Assembly: GCF_008831285.2 (NCBI RefSeq)
Contig: NC_045142.1
Span: 811,001 to 875,000, forward strand
DNA: 64,000 bases
DNA from: Nymphaea colorata
Taxonomy: Eukaryota > Streptophyta > Magnoliopsida > Nymphaeales > Nymphaeaceae
Direction of reading: 5' to 3'
The position numbers and the translations under genes were made by a program. Shown piece by piece: positions 14,919-28,595 of the stretch. Every line of letters begins with the position of its first letter. Within the stretch, counting starts at the first letter, position 1. The notes beneath the pieces are model-generated. The model saw nothing but the letters and a program-made list of their open reading frames with translations, was not told the origin of the DNA and ran no database searches.

Positions 14919-17578
14919 ATGACCAGCAGGAAATTCGGTGGGCGTCAGCCGACGGGTACTCCGTCCGTCGGTTGGTCGGCCGTCGTCGTCATCGCGTCGC
15001 TGCTTGCTGGCGCCTCCGTCGTCCACAACATTTTCAAGCCCGATTTGGTAGTTTTCTTTCATCTTCTTCCATTCGATTTGTTTGCTTCTATCATCAATAA
15101 ATGAGCTGTTATTTCTTTTTAAATTATCTTGTTCCTTCACGGAAAAATTGCAAGAGTTGGGGATCGCAGAAGCGGCTCATTTTGGTGCCCAACTTTGCTG
15201 TTTGGTGTATGTTTTTTCCTTGAACGAACCATGCAATGATCAGTGGTTGTTTCTTTTAGATGAGCTTGCCCAGACGTTAATGGGTTACTCAGTTGGGGAA
15301 CAAAGAAATAACTCATTTTGGTAGCCAGACTTGGCTGCTAGTGTGCTGTTGCTCATTGAATTTGTCGTTTACTGAGTACCAAGTTCACTGGTTTTCTTTT
15401 TCTTCTTGTTGTGTGATGATGGTCAAGGTGATTTTCTGGTAATATCGCTTGGATTATTATCTAGAGATCATAGAGTTTAGAAGGATTAAGAGCCTAAACT
15501 TGTAGTCTAATCCCTTCATCTTATGTCTTACTCAGTATTTGCATAATGTGTGACACTGTTTGCTTCTTTAACAACATTTACATCCATACCATTCTTTTGG
15601 GATAACGAGAATTGATTGGTCAATACAACATGTTATATTTCTTAGTCTGCATCAACCTCCCAGTCTAGAGACTTTTAATCGGGTTGATGTATAACCTGGA
15701 CCAGCAATAGGGTCAGCTGATTTTCACAGTTTCATGAACTTTCGGCTGGTAAAAAGGTTACGGTTAAATGTGTATGAAGTATAAATTGTGGGGGTGTTAT
15801 GGTAACTTCAGTTGATTTATCATTTATGCATAAAAGATTAGTAGTTTACTGATTTTTCCTTATCGCTATTAAGCTCTCCAGCTGCGTTTATCAATCATTA
15901 CAGATTTACACTTAAGATTATCTCATACCCACATTATTTGCTTTTGATTTTCATCCAACAGTTTGCACTCAACAGCATGACATGGATCCTATTTCTTGAG
16001 GTGTTTTTGACTTGTCTTCTTGTGCCACTGTTGATACACTTCTGCTCATTTCTTGGCATATGAAGCATATGTGGACAGGGATCTGTCGTGTAAAGAGTGT
16101 TTCTCTGTCAATATGCTTTTATTGATGCTTATTTTAGTTATATGCTGTACAATGCAATGCATCCTAGCCTGCAGATTAGGTCTGGTTTGTCCATGATGAA
16201 GATTTGCCATTGTGGGGGGTTCTCAGGATGCTGCTCATCTGTGGAAATTGAATGATTCATAAATGTCGTGGTTGAATTCTTCACCCTCAAATGGGTTCCA
16301 GAAACCATTAACATCAGAGTGCAAGTATTTCCCAACCACTATTATATCTTCAAATACAGAGGTTTAACAGAAATTGATCATCATGTAGTGAAACTCGCAC
16401 CAAGAAAATGTCATGAAATTCTTCAATTGGGATGCATCTAAATTTAGCAATTTATCAAGTTTCTGAAACCAATCTACAGGCAGAACGAAAAAGGGAAGCT
16501 GATTGTGATTGTAACTTGCAAGGATGGCCTTCAACAATTTCATCAATATATATAGGAAACCGTGGATCTATTCATGCCTTTTTCTTTATTAAGCTGTCTG
16601 CTTGAGGGTTTCTAGGCCTTGCTATAGAAAGGGGCACCTGAAGAAGTTGCATTGTTTTAAGACTAGTATTCATCCCTCCACTTCTGATTTGTCATATCCA
16701 GATCTGGCACAAGAAACTCCTTGAGAATCTTCATTACAAGCTGCAACTTGAAGATCTAGAGGCCTAAGGCTCTGGAAGCCCTTACTTCCATCTCTTTCCA
16801 TCTTTAGTGAGATTGCTATTCCAAGAACAATCTATATTTTCTTCTGTTATCCTATAATATGGCATTGTTGCAACAGTGCCATTTTCAATATGCTATGACA
16901 GTAGAAAAACTAAGAAATGTCAATTGGCCTAGGTGTTTTATCCATGCAAATAAAGCTTTAAAGAGTCTTCTAATAATTTATGCTGGCTTGGTTAATATAA
17001 TATGTGAATGATAATAAAGAACCAAAAGCTGGATCATGCATGTGTCTACCTAACTCTTCCAGTTAGCTTGCATTCTTGTTCTAAGTTTCATCGATCTCAT
17101 AACAATGGTTTCTAGATTTTTTGCGGTCACTATCTAGTCATGTAAATCTGCTATAACAGCCTTGGTATTTTGCTTCCGTGCATTCCTCCTTGAGAAGGGG
17201 AGTGTACAGATCATGCATGTGTCTACCTAACTCTCCCAGTTAGCTTGCATTCTTGTTTTAAGTTTCATCGATCTCATAACAATGGTTTCTAGATTTTTTG
17301 CGGTCACTATCTAGTCATGTAAATCTGCTATAACAGCCTTGGTATTTTGCTTCAGTGCATTCCTCCTTGAGAAGGGGAGTGTACAGATCATCATCCACAA
17401 TAGCATGGCAAACATCTATTATAAGATATACCCTGCTTTAACGGTGGCCAGAATTTCAGGGGTGCCATTGAGAGATTTGCTTACATATGTTTCACTTACA
17501 ATTCTGAAATCAGAACTGTCGAAAAGCCAAAATTGTTAAGATCAAATATATGGAGAAACCAAATTCTGCTCTCTCTTG

Positions 17579-17609
<31 letters not shown>

Positions 17610-18982
17610 GCACACGCACACACACACACACTCACACATGTGCCAACAGACAGAGGTAAGGCTTAGCTATGCTTCCAAAAGGAATAGGGGCATGGTATGG
17701 GCTGTGTCCATCTTTTGCTATTAATTCTATCTTCTGTGATTCAAACCTTACAAACATGAAACATGATACTTGTAGTTTATTTAGTTACTGAATAGTACAT
17801 TTTCTAATGTTTAAGGCATAAATAGACTTACGCACAAGGGCCATGTATACCTGGTAGGTGGGTTAGCTTAAGGCCCCCAGTTGAAGGAGCCCTGGAGTTC
17901 ATTGCGTTGTCTGTGCATCATCTTCCCCAAGGTTCACGATGAGGGGTAACACAAGGATTTTACACCAAGAGATAACTGGAATTGGAACACGACATTGAAT
18001 ACATGTGCCTCTTGGGTCTCATGCCAACATATCCAAAGCACTTGTAGTTTCCCGTATGATCAAAGAAAATAAGAAGCCAGTCTTGACATAAGACACTGCG
18101 GCCATGTTGAACCAATATTTCGCCATGAAGGAATCAGGTATTTGCAATTAAAGGTTTCAAATATAAGCACGTTTTCTAGCAAATGGTGGCATTATTAAAA
18201 CATCTAAAATGCAAGGTTAGCAAAAGAAAGAACTTTTGCTACTATGATTTTCATGGTTAATCTAGACTTCTTCCATAATTAAACTAGGGAGAAGTAATAT
18301 TTTTTCTGGATATGATCAAGATGGTTTCCGAGTTATTTTTTATCTTCTTAGAATCCAATTCATGACAAATTACTTCTAGTTAATAAAATATGTTTATATT
18401 AGAGAAGTCCATCATATTCTATGGTGACCTTTGTGCTGAGATTTGTTCCCTTTTAGGTGTTACAACTTACAAGCATATGCATGCCTGTTTTCTTGACTTA
18501 CAACTAGTGATGTCATCTAAGACACTCTCTCAAGATCTTTAGCTGCCAAACATTAACTGCTGTAGTTCACTTTATTGTGAGACGGGAGGCTGAGGGCATG
18601 TAGGTGTGGACTCTTTGCTTGTTCAGACAATCATCGTATCTTGTCACATCTAATCAGCAACATGATTCTTTTGAAAATAGCAGTTATTAAATGGGAGCCT
18701 ATCTTGACAGGTGATTTCACAAGGTCAGTTTTATGCCTTCAGGAATTTGACATATTGAGGACTGATTCATAAAAAATTCATTATTCAAAGTCAGTGAGGT
18801 CTATGATTTCTTTTATATTTCTTGGAGCATTGTGGAATCTTCTTATGATAGAGTAAGTGAGGTTATGATGGAGCAGTGGCTGATCCCCTGCTAACTATTC
18901 CTTTAAATTGATGCAGACATTGCCACCAGTAGAGCAAGTTGAGGAAGGAGATAAAGCACCCACGAATTTTAAAGGTCGATAA
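14919..18982 (+). CDS. UQCC6/Brawnin-like mitochondrial membrane microprotein, two exons
   Basis: Exons are 14919-15047 (43 codons) and 18917-18982 (21 codons plus TAA), joined in phase 0 over GT-AG, giving 64 residues. The N-terminus (MTSRKFGGRQPTGTPS) is polar and basic. One hydrophobic helix (SAVVVIASLLAGASVVHNIF) follows, then KPDLTLPPVEQVEEGDKAP. The pattern ASLLAG-VVH-(basic/aromatic)-PDLT(I/L)P is the hallmark I remember for animal Brawnin (UQCC6, DUF4516), an inner-membrane factor for assembly of respiratory complex III. The plant role is therefore inferred. The intron is 3869 bp, about sixty times the length of the second exon. Exon 2 alone is too short for ORF scanning to find. Confidence 0.78.
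17032..17391. repeat. Two-copy 177-bp tandem duplication in an intron
   Basis: Copy 1 spans 17032-17208 and copy 2 spans 17209-17385, with the first bases of a third start (GATCAT) at 17386. The copies differ at only a few positions, for example CTCTTCC against CTCTCCC and GTTCTAAG against GTTTTAAG. High identity points to a recent event. It lies inside the large intron of the Brawnin-like gene. Confidence 0.95.
17570..17636. repeat. Compound (CT)n(CA)n microsatellite
   Basis: A CT run passes directly into a CA run interrupted by CG and CT steps. It lies in the intron of the Brawnin-like gene, so length changes would be neutral with respect to coding. Confidence 0.95.
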
Positions 18983-21900
18983 TATTGCAAGCATGGAAAC
19001 AGAAGATATCTGGACAAGGATGATGCTTTAGAAAGATTTCAAGATGGCTACCTTTGACTTATTTTGTATGTCTCATTACAGACTGGGAAATGTAAATGCA
19101 GAAAGCCGGCAGAGGAAAACAATTACCATTGGTGATTTCATTGTTTTCATTATGGAATCTCTTAAGACATGCCACATATTCTCTCTGCAAACAGCACATT
19201 ATTCTGCATGGCATCGCTAATGGGCCATTTGGCAACAGTAATCATATGAAACACTCTTTATAGTATTTGAAATCTGTCCCAATTTCTAGGGCAGATTCAT
19301 GAAACAGTTACAAATTGTTTCCATTACCAAACTGCCCCCAAGATACAAGTTCAATATTGATCAAGTTTATATGATCTACCTGATATTACTGGTCTTTGGA
19401 AATATCTGTTCATCGCGATCTTTGAAAGTGCATCGTGTGAAGAAGCTGGTCGCAGTACAATTCCCTCAGTTGATTTTTTTTTTGTCCTTTTCCCATCTCT
19501 TCTTTGAGGAAGCTTTTTTATATTCTTTTCCGTTTGCCTTGGGACGGCGTCTCCTAGTTTTACAGCACCGACTGCAGCATAACCTGGTTGATTAGTCACT
19601 TAAAGGGTGATACGGCTTGGTCTTATGTGTACGCTAGACTGTTAGTATTGATTATGCGCGTGCAGCACAAGTTTTTAACATGTTAAATCGATAAGAACCT
19701 TTTACAACGTTTAAGCTTTTTTTTTTTTTATAGTCAAATAGTTTACATTTCTAGAGTTTGTATGGCACTGACATTTTTATGAGAACGACTCCAGAATGTC
19801 CTCTTCCAAAATAACGTTTCTCATAACTGGTGTTTGTTGATTCCGAGATTTAATGACATCACGTATAATTTTCTGTTGGCATTTCTTAGGTTATAATTTC
19901 CTTTAGAATTTATTTCTAAAGTCTGATCTTGGTGAAGTTTTTTTTTTCCCCACTCTTTTGTGATATCTAAGGAAACATTGGGTTGGGTATTAGCAAGATT
20001 GGCTAAGGACCGAAGGGAGAAATCAACTTGGCAACCTGATCCAACATTGGCTTTTACATTACGGTGTCTGTTTTCTTAATGCACCTAACAGTCACAATGA
20101 AGAGCCCTGGTTGAATCCACTTTTCCACAGCTTGAAGCTAAAAACAAAGCGCAAAATGACAATGCTGAGCTAAAGAGCGTCAGGGGGAAAAAGCTTGAGA
20201 GTCTCCCAAGAAAAAGAAATAAAAGATACACTAAAATAACAGATAAAGAAGAACGGGACCCATAAAACTTCTGCATTGAAAGTTTTAATAGAGAGAACCT
20301 CGAGTAAGTACCGGCATCTGCTTGCTTTCCCCTTTATTGGTGAAGTTGAGGACCATATGAATGCAAAAATAGAAACTGTTTACAGAATAGACTATGATTT
20401 TAGTTTCAAAAGTGTAAGAATTCGGAAGTACATGCTTTGTAAGGCCTCCCAAGACCACAAAAAACAAATGTTTTTCCTTACTTTAAGGCCTCTAAAAGTG
20501 ACCCTGTTTATGGTTCTTTTCTTACCTCTTTTCTCTTTGTGTCCATTTATTATGGCCCCGGTCAATCTTGTGCTATCTTTGGTATATTCCAAGCTTATGG
20601 CCAAAGCTAAGTTATGTCTGTGACTTTGCTCTTTCCATAAGAATTTGCAACCTATGAGCATCTACACCACATTGATGAGATCTAGCATGTGATTGGGATG
20701 CTTTCATTTGTTTTCTTCTTTACGGTACAAAAGGACAATTCATGTTTCAACCTGACCTCAATAACTTATCATGACCTTTACCAACATGAAAAGATGTTCA
20801 GTTATTATAATATGTGAGAATGCTATGGGTAGAGAGTTGGGCTTGAGATCTTCAAGTCTAATGGCGTTAAGGGTTTCATATATAACGTAACTTTATTCTT
20901 GATGTGTAGAGAATACTTTAATCCTTTTCATTTAACATGTTCTTTCCAATTGGCTGACCATATGGTTTGGTAGACCATATCAGGTTATTGCCAATAAATG
21001 CACTCTAGGGACCATTTGGAAAACATTATGTTACTGTCTTATGCACCTAACCCAAAAATTAGTTAGATTCACTTAACACTTTAAAAAGTTATTCATGCAG
21101 ATTTATGAGATGATAACAATGTGTTACTCATGCGAAACAGCCCCTTAAGTACTGAATTCGCAAGGTGTGTTGGTCCTGTTGGACCCCTTGCACCAAACTG
21201 TGTGAGGGGTATTTACATCTTTTGAAAGAAAAAATTTTCACATTTCATTGCCCTTAGACAGGGTTCTTTTTTTCTTTATTTTTCTTAATGCAGGGGCATT
21301 TTAGTCATTCAGGTTCCAACAACTCTATTCCCCCACCCGGACATGTAGCCTGCCTTGCTGAACTCTAGAATTCTTCTTCAACTTGAACATATGAACTTCG
21401 GCTGCCGGAGGCTCAGCAATTCACGATATTTGCTAAAGAAAAGGACCGTTGGGGGAAAATATGGAAACAACTGGATTTGGATTTCCGACATGACAAGTAG
21501 TTATTCTCTTCACAGCTACTCCCCATATTTGTAGGTATATTATGTTCTAGAAACTCAACATGCAGTGTATAATAAGAACATAACCCGTTCGATAAAAAGC
21601 ATATTGAAATAAGAATATTCTACATAAAGTTGATCATTAGTGATCCAAGTTAAACGAACCACAGGTTAAAAGATATAGGCTCGTTTGCTAGAATTTTACG
21701 AGTGGAAGTTCAGTGGGCTCATAGGAAATGACAAACCTAGCTAGCTATGATAGATGTGAGGTATCAAACAATGTCACAGAAACAGCACCATATTTGCTCC
21801 AGTGATTGTTGATCACCTGTGAATGGTAAGTTCCAGCTGCAGGTCTCTCCGTTAAAAAGGAACAGTAAGAACTGATCCCGCCATATATCCAACACGAAGA

Positions 21901-24871
21901 TGAATCGAGGGCAGAGAAGATCTATACTGTTCTGCAGAAAAAATGTGATTAACTCTCCGAATAATTTATGATATGATCCTTCTCAGGACGCAAGAAACCT
22001 GATGTGGGCCTGCTCCGATACGGCCCGACCAAACCCATATTGGCCTTTCGAATCAGAATCCTCATTCATGGTGAAGAAGAAGATCTAAGAAGAAAAAGAC
22101 AGATATGCAGGGTTGAGCGTCATGGCTTAGAATAATTAGATGCGATCCAAAGTTGCAGAAATTATGATTAGTAATTTTGTCTTGTTTTCCGGGAGAGAGA
22201 GATAGAGGATGACGTAGTACTGCTATTTCAAGGAAAAAAGAAGAGGAAGTACTCACTCAGTTGTCTTGTATGGATATCCATATCTGTATAATGCAGGTCC
22301 ACCCCTTAGACAATATAATTGAAAAATCGAAATCCTTACTTGGTCCAAATGCTGCATGTATGTATTTTTACCTCAAACAGTCTTATGAAACAGTACTAGA
22401 ACTAAAATAATTAGAAAAATAATCCGATTTTAAGATTTTTTTTGGGCGATAATAATCTGACGACCCAGCTAATTATTGATCATTTTAAAATGACAAATAT
22501 ATAAGGTCGGTGGCTTTTATGATAATGAAATTTAATATTCTTGGCAAAGATAACCATAACATGTGTTCTATATATCACTGATTTATGCATTCCTTGACTA
22601 ATTAGTATACGCATATAGGTTTTCTGAAAACTTAAAAAAACAATGGCTTAGCTTAAAAAGAAAAAAACCATCTTCATGCATGAAAGAACATGATTAGATG
22701 TCTATTCTTAAAATTAACAAATCAATCGCAACAAATATGTCTGTGTTTTGCAGTTTCGGTCACTTTAGAAGCTACTGTTTTTAAAACTCAGAGGAGATAG
22801 AGAAAATTAATGACGGGTACTATTATGCAATAACGAAGCAACAAAGTAATCCCTTCACCATCGTGCCAAGCACCACCACAAAGAGGAAACAGTTAGAAGT
22901 CCTTGACCACACTGAACATGCATGCTGTCGGTTCTGATCTTGTTAAGACGAAACATGTTTACTTTAGAAGGTTTTCTGCACTTCTTTTTCGTTTTCTTTG
23001 TCATGAAAACAGACAACAAGAAAAGATTTTTCCATCATTTTTTTCCCTGCTTGCTGCATCAGTCGATGAAGGAAGCATACCTTTTCAAACTTCTATATTC
23101 TATGCTGAAAAAAGCAAAGCCCTCTCCCCGAGTGTTTCTGCAGTCCTGTTCACATAAGAATATTTTTTCTTTCCTATATAACTTCACTTTCACACACTAC
23201 TAGAGCAGATGATTAGTAAATGGGGATCCAATGACTCCTTTTTCTTCTTTCTTCCAATGCAGTAAACTTCGAGAAAAGATTATAAAAACATCCCGGTAGT
23301 TTCCGGACAGTTTGGAAGTGTGTGTGTGTGTGTAATCCGCTTTTTCTCCTTTAACAATTTGTTATTTTTCGGGATTGAATGCCTCAGCCTCTGGTCATCA
23401 GTCCACAAATACGCGTAGATTAGTTAGGGAAATCCAAAGTGGCCTTTATGTCTCAATGATCGCAAACTTGAAAATTATCGAGATAAATACTAGCACCACG
23501 TCTGTATAGAAAATTGTATTTCTTTTCACAGTTTCTTTCCTTAATGTTTTGAAGAAATGACTTGAGTTATAGATGATTCTTGGTTATTTTACGGCCTGCT
23601 GCAACAAAAACGTCCATTTCAGAAAAGGAAAATCCATAACTGATCATCTTCTAGATCTCACAGACAGAACTCAATCACTCAAGTGGATTTTTAAATTTTT
23701 GATATAATAGTAGTTCCCACTAAGATCAAGTTGGTCTCCCATGATTCCATTTCCTCAGTGAATCGTTTCTGCAAGTGTTCTTTCTTTCTTCTAACCGACG
23801 TTATGGCTCCTTTTGAATTCAATGCAGCACATTAGCTTTCCTCTCTCGCTTAACCACTCTTTCTTCATTGGTGCACAAGCAAAAGTTGCTAAACTGGGGA
23901 AACATCTTAACGTGTTTGAAAATTTGAAGATAATTAATTAATGAATCACGAATTACTATCACTTGACACAGAAGGCTTACGTTCTAACTGGTGTTGCGCA
24001 CCGATCCTTTTCATATTTTATTATTGTCACAGGCGCCGTACATAGTTGGTGTTCAAGGTTAAAAAGAAAAAAGAAACAATACTGTATGAGGACAGTGTAT
24101 GGATATGGGAGTGCTCACACAGTGGGATGTGAGTCAACTTAGCTTAATGTTCCTTAATTTCGTCTTCCATTTGGGCATGGCATGCCTGGTCCCATGATGA
24201 GCAACAGATAGAAGACAAACAAGAATTTGGATTATATGATCCTTGACGTCACTCTTTAATGCATTTCTTCCATTCCTTTTTCAATTGGTAAACTGAGATT
24301 AAGCAGATTTCTCCTTAGATTTATGTCAAGAGACAGAATTCTTGTGAGTCGAAGTGAGAGCTCCTCCAAACTTACAAGTTCTAACCGAGTCCCGTTCCTG
24401 CCAGGTGGATGAAATGAATGGACAACGGGTAAACTGACTGCTTTCGTTGATTTTGGTAAGATCTGGAAGCAAAGGAGAATCATCCCAACCGGTCCGCAAC
24501 CCTCCAATCAATATCCTTATGTACCAAACAAATGGGTGGTGCTCTTGAATAGTCCAAAGTTTAATCTTACAACTTTTCTTATAAATAGCCATCATGATCA
24601 TGCATGTGGATCAGGCCTTAGCGATTTGGATGCTGATCTTAAATAAAGGAAGATCATGCAACGTCTGTGCTGTCTGATTTGATCTGATTCAGTAGAAAGA
24701 TCTCACAACGACAATAGAAGTGGATCGACAATGTTAATGATGATAAAAAATAATCATTATATGTTTGGTTTTTAAGTTCTTGCTGCATTGAATTGGCCAA
24801 AATCTGCCTTTTCAAGCACTTAGACTATCAAAACCGGAACATAATTGTCATGTAAACTGACTTCCATGGCT

Positions 24872-24898
<27 letters not shown>
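24872..24898. repeat. (GA)n microsatellite
   Basis: An uninterrupted GA dinucleotide run of about 27 bases in the gene-poor spacer. Confidence 0.95.
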
Positions 24899-24902
<4 letters not shown>

Positions 24903-25050
24903 AAAAGGGAAAGTTGATGGATCGGATCGGACTATTCATGAGGCTGATCCACGTGAAGATGTTAACATTAGGCATAGAATTTTGGGCTGCGGCCAGTCTT
25001 GACAGCCGTACCAACAACATAGACAAGCACCTCATCTCTCTTTCCGACCA

Positions 25051-25121
25051 CTGCTGCTGCTATTGCTGCTGCTGCTTTTCTGTTGCTGTTGTTGTGGATG
25101 ATGATGATGATGATGATGATG
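25051..25121. repeat. TGC and GAT trinucleotide repeats
   Basis: Interrupted CTG/TGC triplets at 25051-25075 are followed by GAT repeats at 25097-25121. Translations give poly-Cys, poly-Asp or poly-His tracts in short ORFs. No surrounding protein-like sequence supports coding. Confidence 0.85.
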
Positions 25122-25998
25122 AACACCCATAACTGGCTTACCTATGAAGAAGATTCTTTTTCTTTCCCTTTCTTCTTTTCCTTCTCTTTCTTTCTTTTCC
25201 TTATTCACTAACCGAATCTGCAGCTTCATTACCCGTGGTCATCTTTTTGACTGCTTTCAAGGTTTACCAAACTGGCCTTCATGTCAATCTGCCATACCCA
25301 CAATCAATTACAGCAATCTATTGGCCTCTTATGATCTCCCAATGATAAAGGTACATTATTCTCTCTCTCGCCCCCTCTATCTCTTTTTTGTTGGTAGGGC
25401 TGCTTATGTTTCTCTAGTTACCAAAGAATGCAAGACAATGATGATATGGCATCTTTCTTTTTTCTGGTGATGATTAAACATGCTTAAGATGTTAGATTGT
25501 CATATGTGTGGGTCCAAATTCCATATGAATCCCATGCCAATGCAGTGTACAACGTCACACTTATGGCCATACTCAGTAGGAAGACGCTGTCAAAGAGTCG
25601 AAGAATTCACACAAACATAATAGAGTCCAAAAGAAAATTAACATTCATACGGTCCTAATCATCCATTACAATTTAATGGTATGAGTAAGCGTCTAGATCA
25701 ATGGGATAAGAAATTCAGGAATATATGGAAAGTGGAAGCAAAGGATCAGTGAAATATATATCTTCAGTATCCAAATTCCAAGCCAAGAAAAAAATCAATG
25801 AGTGGATGAGGTAGCAGATACTCATCAGAAGGTACATGATTGTTTGGTTGGTTATTCATGACGGGAAAGAAAGGGTGGCAGGGGGTGGGGGGACCTCGAC
25901 CCACCGGCCACCACCCACTAGAGAGCAGAAGAAGCAGCAGCCGCTGCTGGCCTGCTGCTGCAGAGTGAGGGGGGAAGTGTGCTGCTTTTTCGCTTTAT

Positions 25999-26001
<3 letters not shown>

Positions 26002-26029
<28 letters not shown>
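26002..26029. repeat. (CT)n microsatellite
   Basis: A CT run of about 28 bases. A second CT run lies at 26268-26302 and a third at 26739-26770, so this kilobase is a cluster of pyrimidine repeats about 1 kb downstream of the Dof gene. Confidence 0.95.
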
Positions 26030-26265
26030 GGTTACCAATCTGTCTCGGGGACCGGGAAAAGGAGGTACCCCTCACATGGAAGAAAAGGAAGGGTGGCAGA
26101 GCAACTAAATTAACCAAAGTTGAGGGGAAAGAGAAGACAGGCGCATCTGATGATCAATTACCCGCGAACAGGTTTTCAAGATTTTGATTCCCATGACTTT
26201 TGTTCGGCGTCGTTAACAATTTTCTTTTGCAGGTGGAAAAGAGAGATGTCCTAGACACTATCATA

Positions 26266-26267
<2 letters not shown>

Positions 26268-26302
<35 letters not shown>
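26268..26302. repeat. (CT)n microsatellite followed by a short TA run
   Basis: CT repeats with one TTT interruption are followed by a C run and TATATATATAT. Confidence 0.93.
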
Positions 26303-27382
26303 CCCCCTCTGTATATATATATTTACATATTTATATATGCATGCAGTGCAGCAGTGTACACACAACTAGCTGACGAGAAACATTTAATGGGAAAAGGATG
26401 TACATGTTTCTTCCTTTAGACAGATGCATTCAGGAACACAGGAATTCACATACGCACAAGCTCTCTCTGTTACAGAACAGACACATACAATCACATCACT
26501 GGCTGCGCCAGCCTTGTGCACGAGGGGCTTCAAGGATGACAGTCTTAACATATACACGCATATTTTAGCAGAGAATTCACTCATCACTCTCTCTCTCTCA
26601 CTCTCACTCTCAGCGCAGTAATGAGAAAAAAACATGAAGCATATCAAGCGCATATCTAGTCTCTTTATACACAAACGTCTTTAAACTTTAGCAGGCACCA
26701 TGATTGAAACAGGCCTTCATAAAGAAGCTGACACTTGGGCTCTCTCTCTCTCTCTCTCTTTCTCTCTCTTTTTCAACAGTTACGTTCGTTATAAACATGC
26801 AAAGAAGTGAAATAGAAGACGAGAACTTTGAATTCAGATGACTCAAAACGAGCAATATTGCTCCATCTCCTCGCTTCAATCTACAACCGAGAAGGAACAC
26901 CACAACATTCTTGCCCACTTTATGAACTCACTTGAAATAACATCCTTCCTTGTGAATTAACCGATTTTTTCATGTTGGTGCCTCTAGATGTAATCCAAGT
27001 GCACAATGCAACAAATTCGATGGATACAAAAAAGAAAAGGAGAGATGTTCATTGCAAAATTGAAAGCAACACTTGAAGTCGAAGGAAAAAAAAAATAGCT
27101 AACTTCTAACTTGTTACATACTTATATTCAGCTTCCACGGATTTTGTGTTTTTCCCCGGTTCAACCACAGAAAAAGGAAACCAGAAAAAACAAAGAAACA
27201 AAGAAATAGCCTCTCTACTCTACAGATCCCAACAATTAACATAATTGAAATACCCAAGCTGCCTACTTTTAAACACAAGGCCGTTGTTGTCTTATGAGAC
27301 ATCACCAACTCCTAATGTCATGTGCAGACTGTAATCACCTGCAGTAATTCAGTAGATCAAAGTTTACTCCGTCAGATTGGGA

Positions 27383-28595
27383 TCACAAGAGTGAGGTTGT
27401 TGTGGACGGAAAATCCTGAAAATCTCCCCATCCGTTGCCATTCCAATATGCTAGATTCTGTGACTGATTATCCTCCATTTTAATTGAGGCACCGCTGTTG
27501 CCCAAATGGCTCGGTGGCTTTCCTCTCAGCTGATCAGAAGCGCCTGTGCCAAGATACTGGTGCTCCACTAATCCTTCCCCATCAAACGGTAGCAGAAGCT
27601 GGGGCTCTATGTGGACTAAACCTTCAGGCCTTGAGAATGGTGCCGGAAAATGCTGCTGCATCCTCCAATGCCCAAGGCTACTGTTTTCTGCCTGCTCATT
27701 TGGTGCCATAAAATCTAAACCTAAGGAGTTTCCGGCGCCGGTCGACAATAAATCCCGACTCGGGAAGGCCAATCCAATACCCGTGCCCCCATTGCTATAG
27801 TCCGAGAAGCCATGAATTGTAGAAAGAAAAGGAAGCATAGAAGGTGGGGGAGGATGGTTGTCGATCCCAATGATCTCACCGGTGCAGTTACCGGATGAGA
27901 TGATAGTTGCACCACCAGAACTGGTAGCGCTGCTGGTCTCGATAGCCCGAGACCTGTTGGTATTGCTATTATTGTTGTTGCTGCTGTTCTTGCTCCTCTT
28001 GTTCCTTCGGCAGCCGCCGCCGACGGGGACATTCCGGAGAGCTCCACCCTTAGTCCAGTACCGGCGGCAAGTCTTGCAGAAGTGTCGCGGCTGCGAGAGG
28101 CTGTAATTATTGTAATAACAGAATTTGGTGTTAGTCGATTCGCACCGAGGGCACTTGAGGGACAAATCCGGCGGCTGAACTTTAGCTAGCCGAGCTCGTT
28201 CCGCCATCAGGGTCGGCCTCGTCGAGCTGCCGGAGATTGCGCCACCGACTGTAGTTGGAACCATTTCCGAGTGTGGCCTCTGAAGCATCGGTACGGGAGG
28301 GTTGTCCGCAGCCGAAGATCCACCAGTACCACCAACCAAAACGCTGCCTCCGCCACCACTTCTAGCAGCAGCAGAACCACCACCCCCTCCCGGCTGATCC
28401 TGATGGAATTCGACAACACAACGTTTAGTAAAGAAAAATCTAAAGATCGCTAGGGATATTCAAGCGGCCGAGAGCAAAAAGGTATAAATTTTTCCCCTCT
28501 CTTTAGAGAAAATCTTTCTCAAGGAAAGCAATGGAATTTCTTACCTGCTGCCAGTTGGGTGGATCTAAAAAAACCGGAATTCCAGTAAACACCAT
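27383..28595 (-). CDS. Dof zinc-finger transcription factor, two exons
   Basis: Dof proteins are plant-specific nuclear factors that bind AAAG cores through one C2C2 finger. Exon 1 is 28595-28545 and encodes [17 protein letters not shown], the N-terminus typical of the DOF5.1/DOF2.4 type. After GT-AG splicing in phase 0, exon 2 is 28399-27383, giving 355 residues in total. The finger spans about residues 98-154, with cysteines at about 100, 103, 125 and 128 ([20 protein letters not shown], then [15 protein letters not shown]), and a basic [11 protein letters not shown] tail. Gly/Ser-rich linkers and an Asn/Ser run follow. The C-terminal [12 protein letters not shown] motif and hydrophobic TSLL end also fit this subgroup. 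The intron is 145 bp. CT/GA-rich tracts upstream of 28600 may be in the 5' UTR or promoter. An exact ortholog was not assigned. Confidence 0.96.

Larger units (their letters stand above)
18983..27382. other. 8.4 kb gene-poor spacer
   Basis: No coding exon of a family I recognise. The open frames at 19299-19595, 20276-20623 and 25144-25470 lack domain-like patterns and read as random translation. Several microsatellites occur between 23.3 and 26.8 kb. The right end holds the 3' flank of the minus-strand Dof gene. Confidence 0.5.

Noticed and set aside
19299-19595. 98-codon open frame on +
   Set aside because: No family pattern, no splice or promoter context, and AT-rich random composition.
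20276-20623. 115-codon open frame on +
   Set aside because: Not similar to anything recognised, and overlapped by minus-strand frames of equal length. Likely chance.
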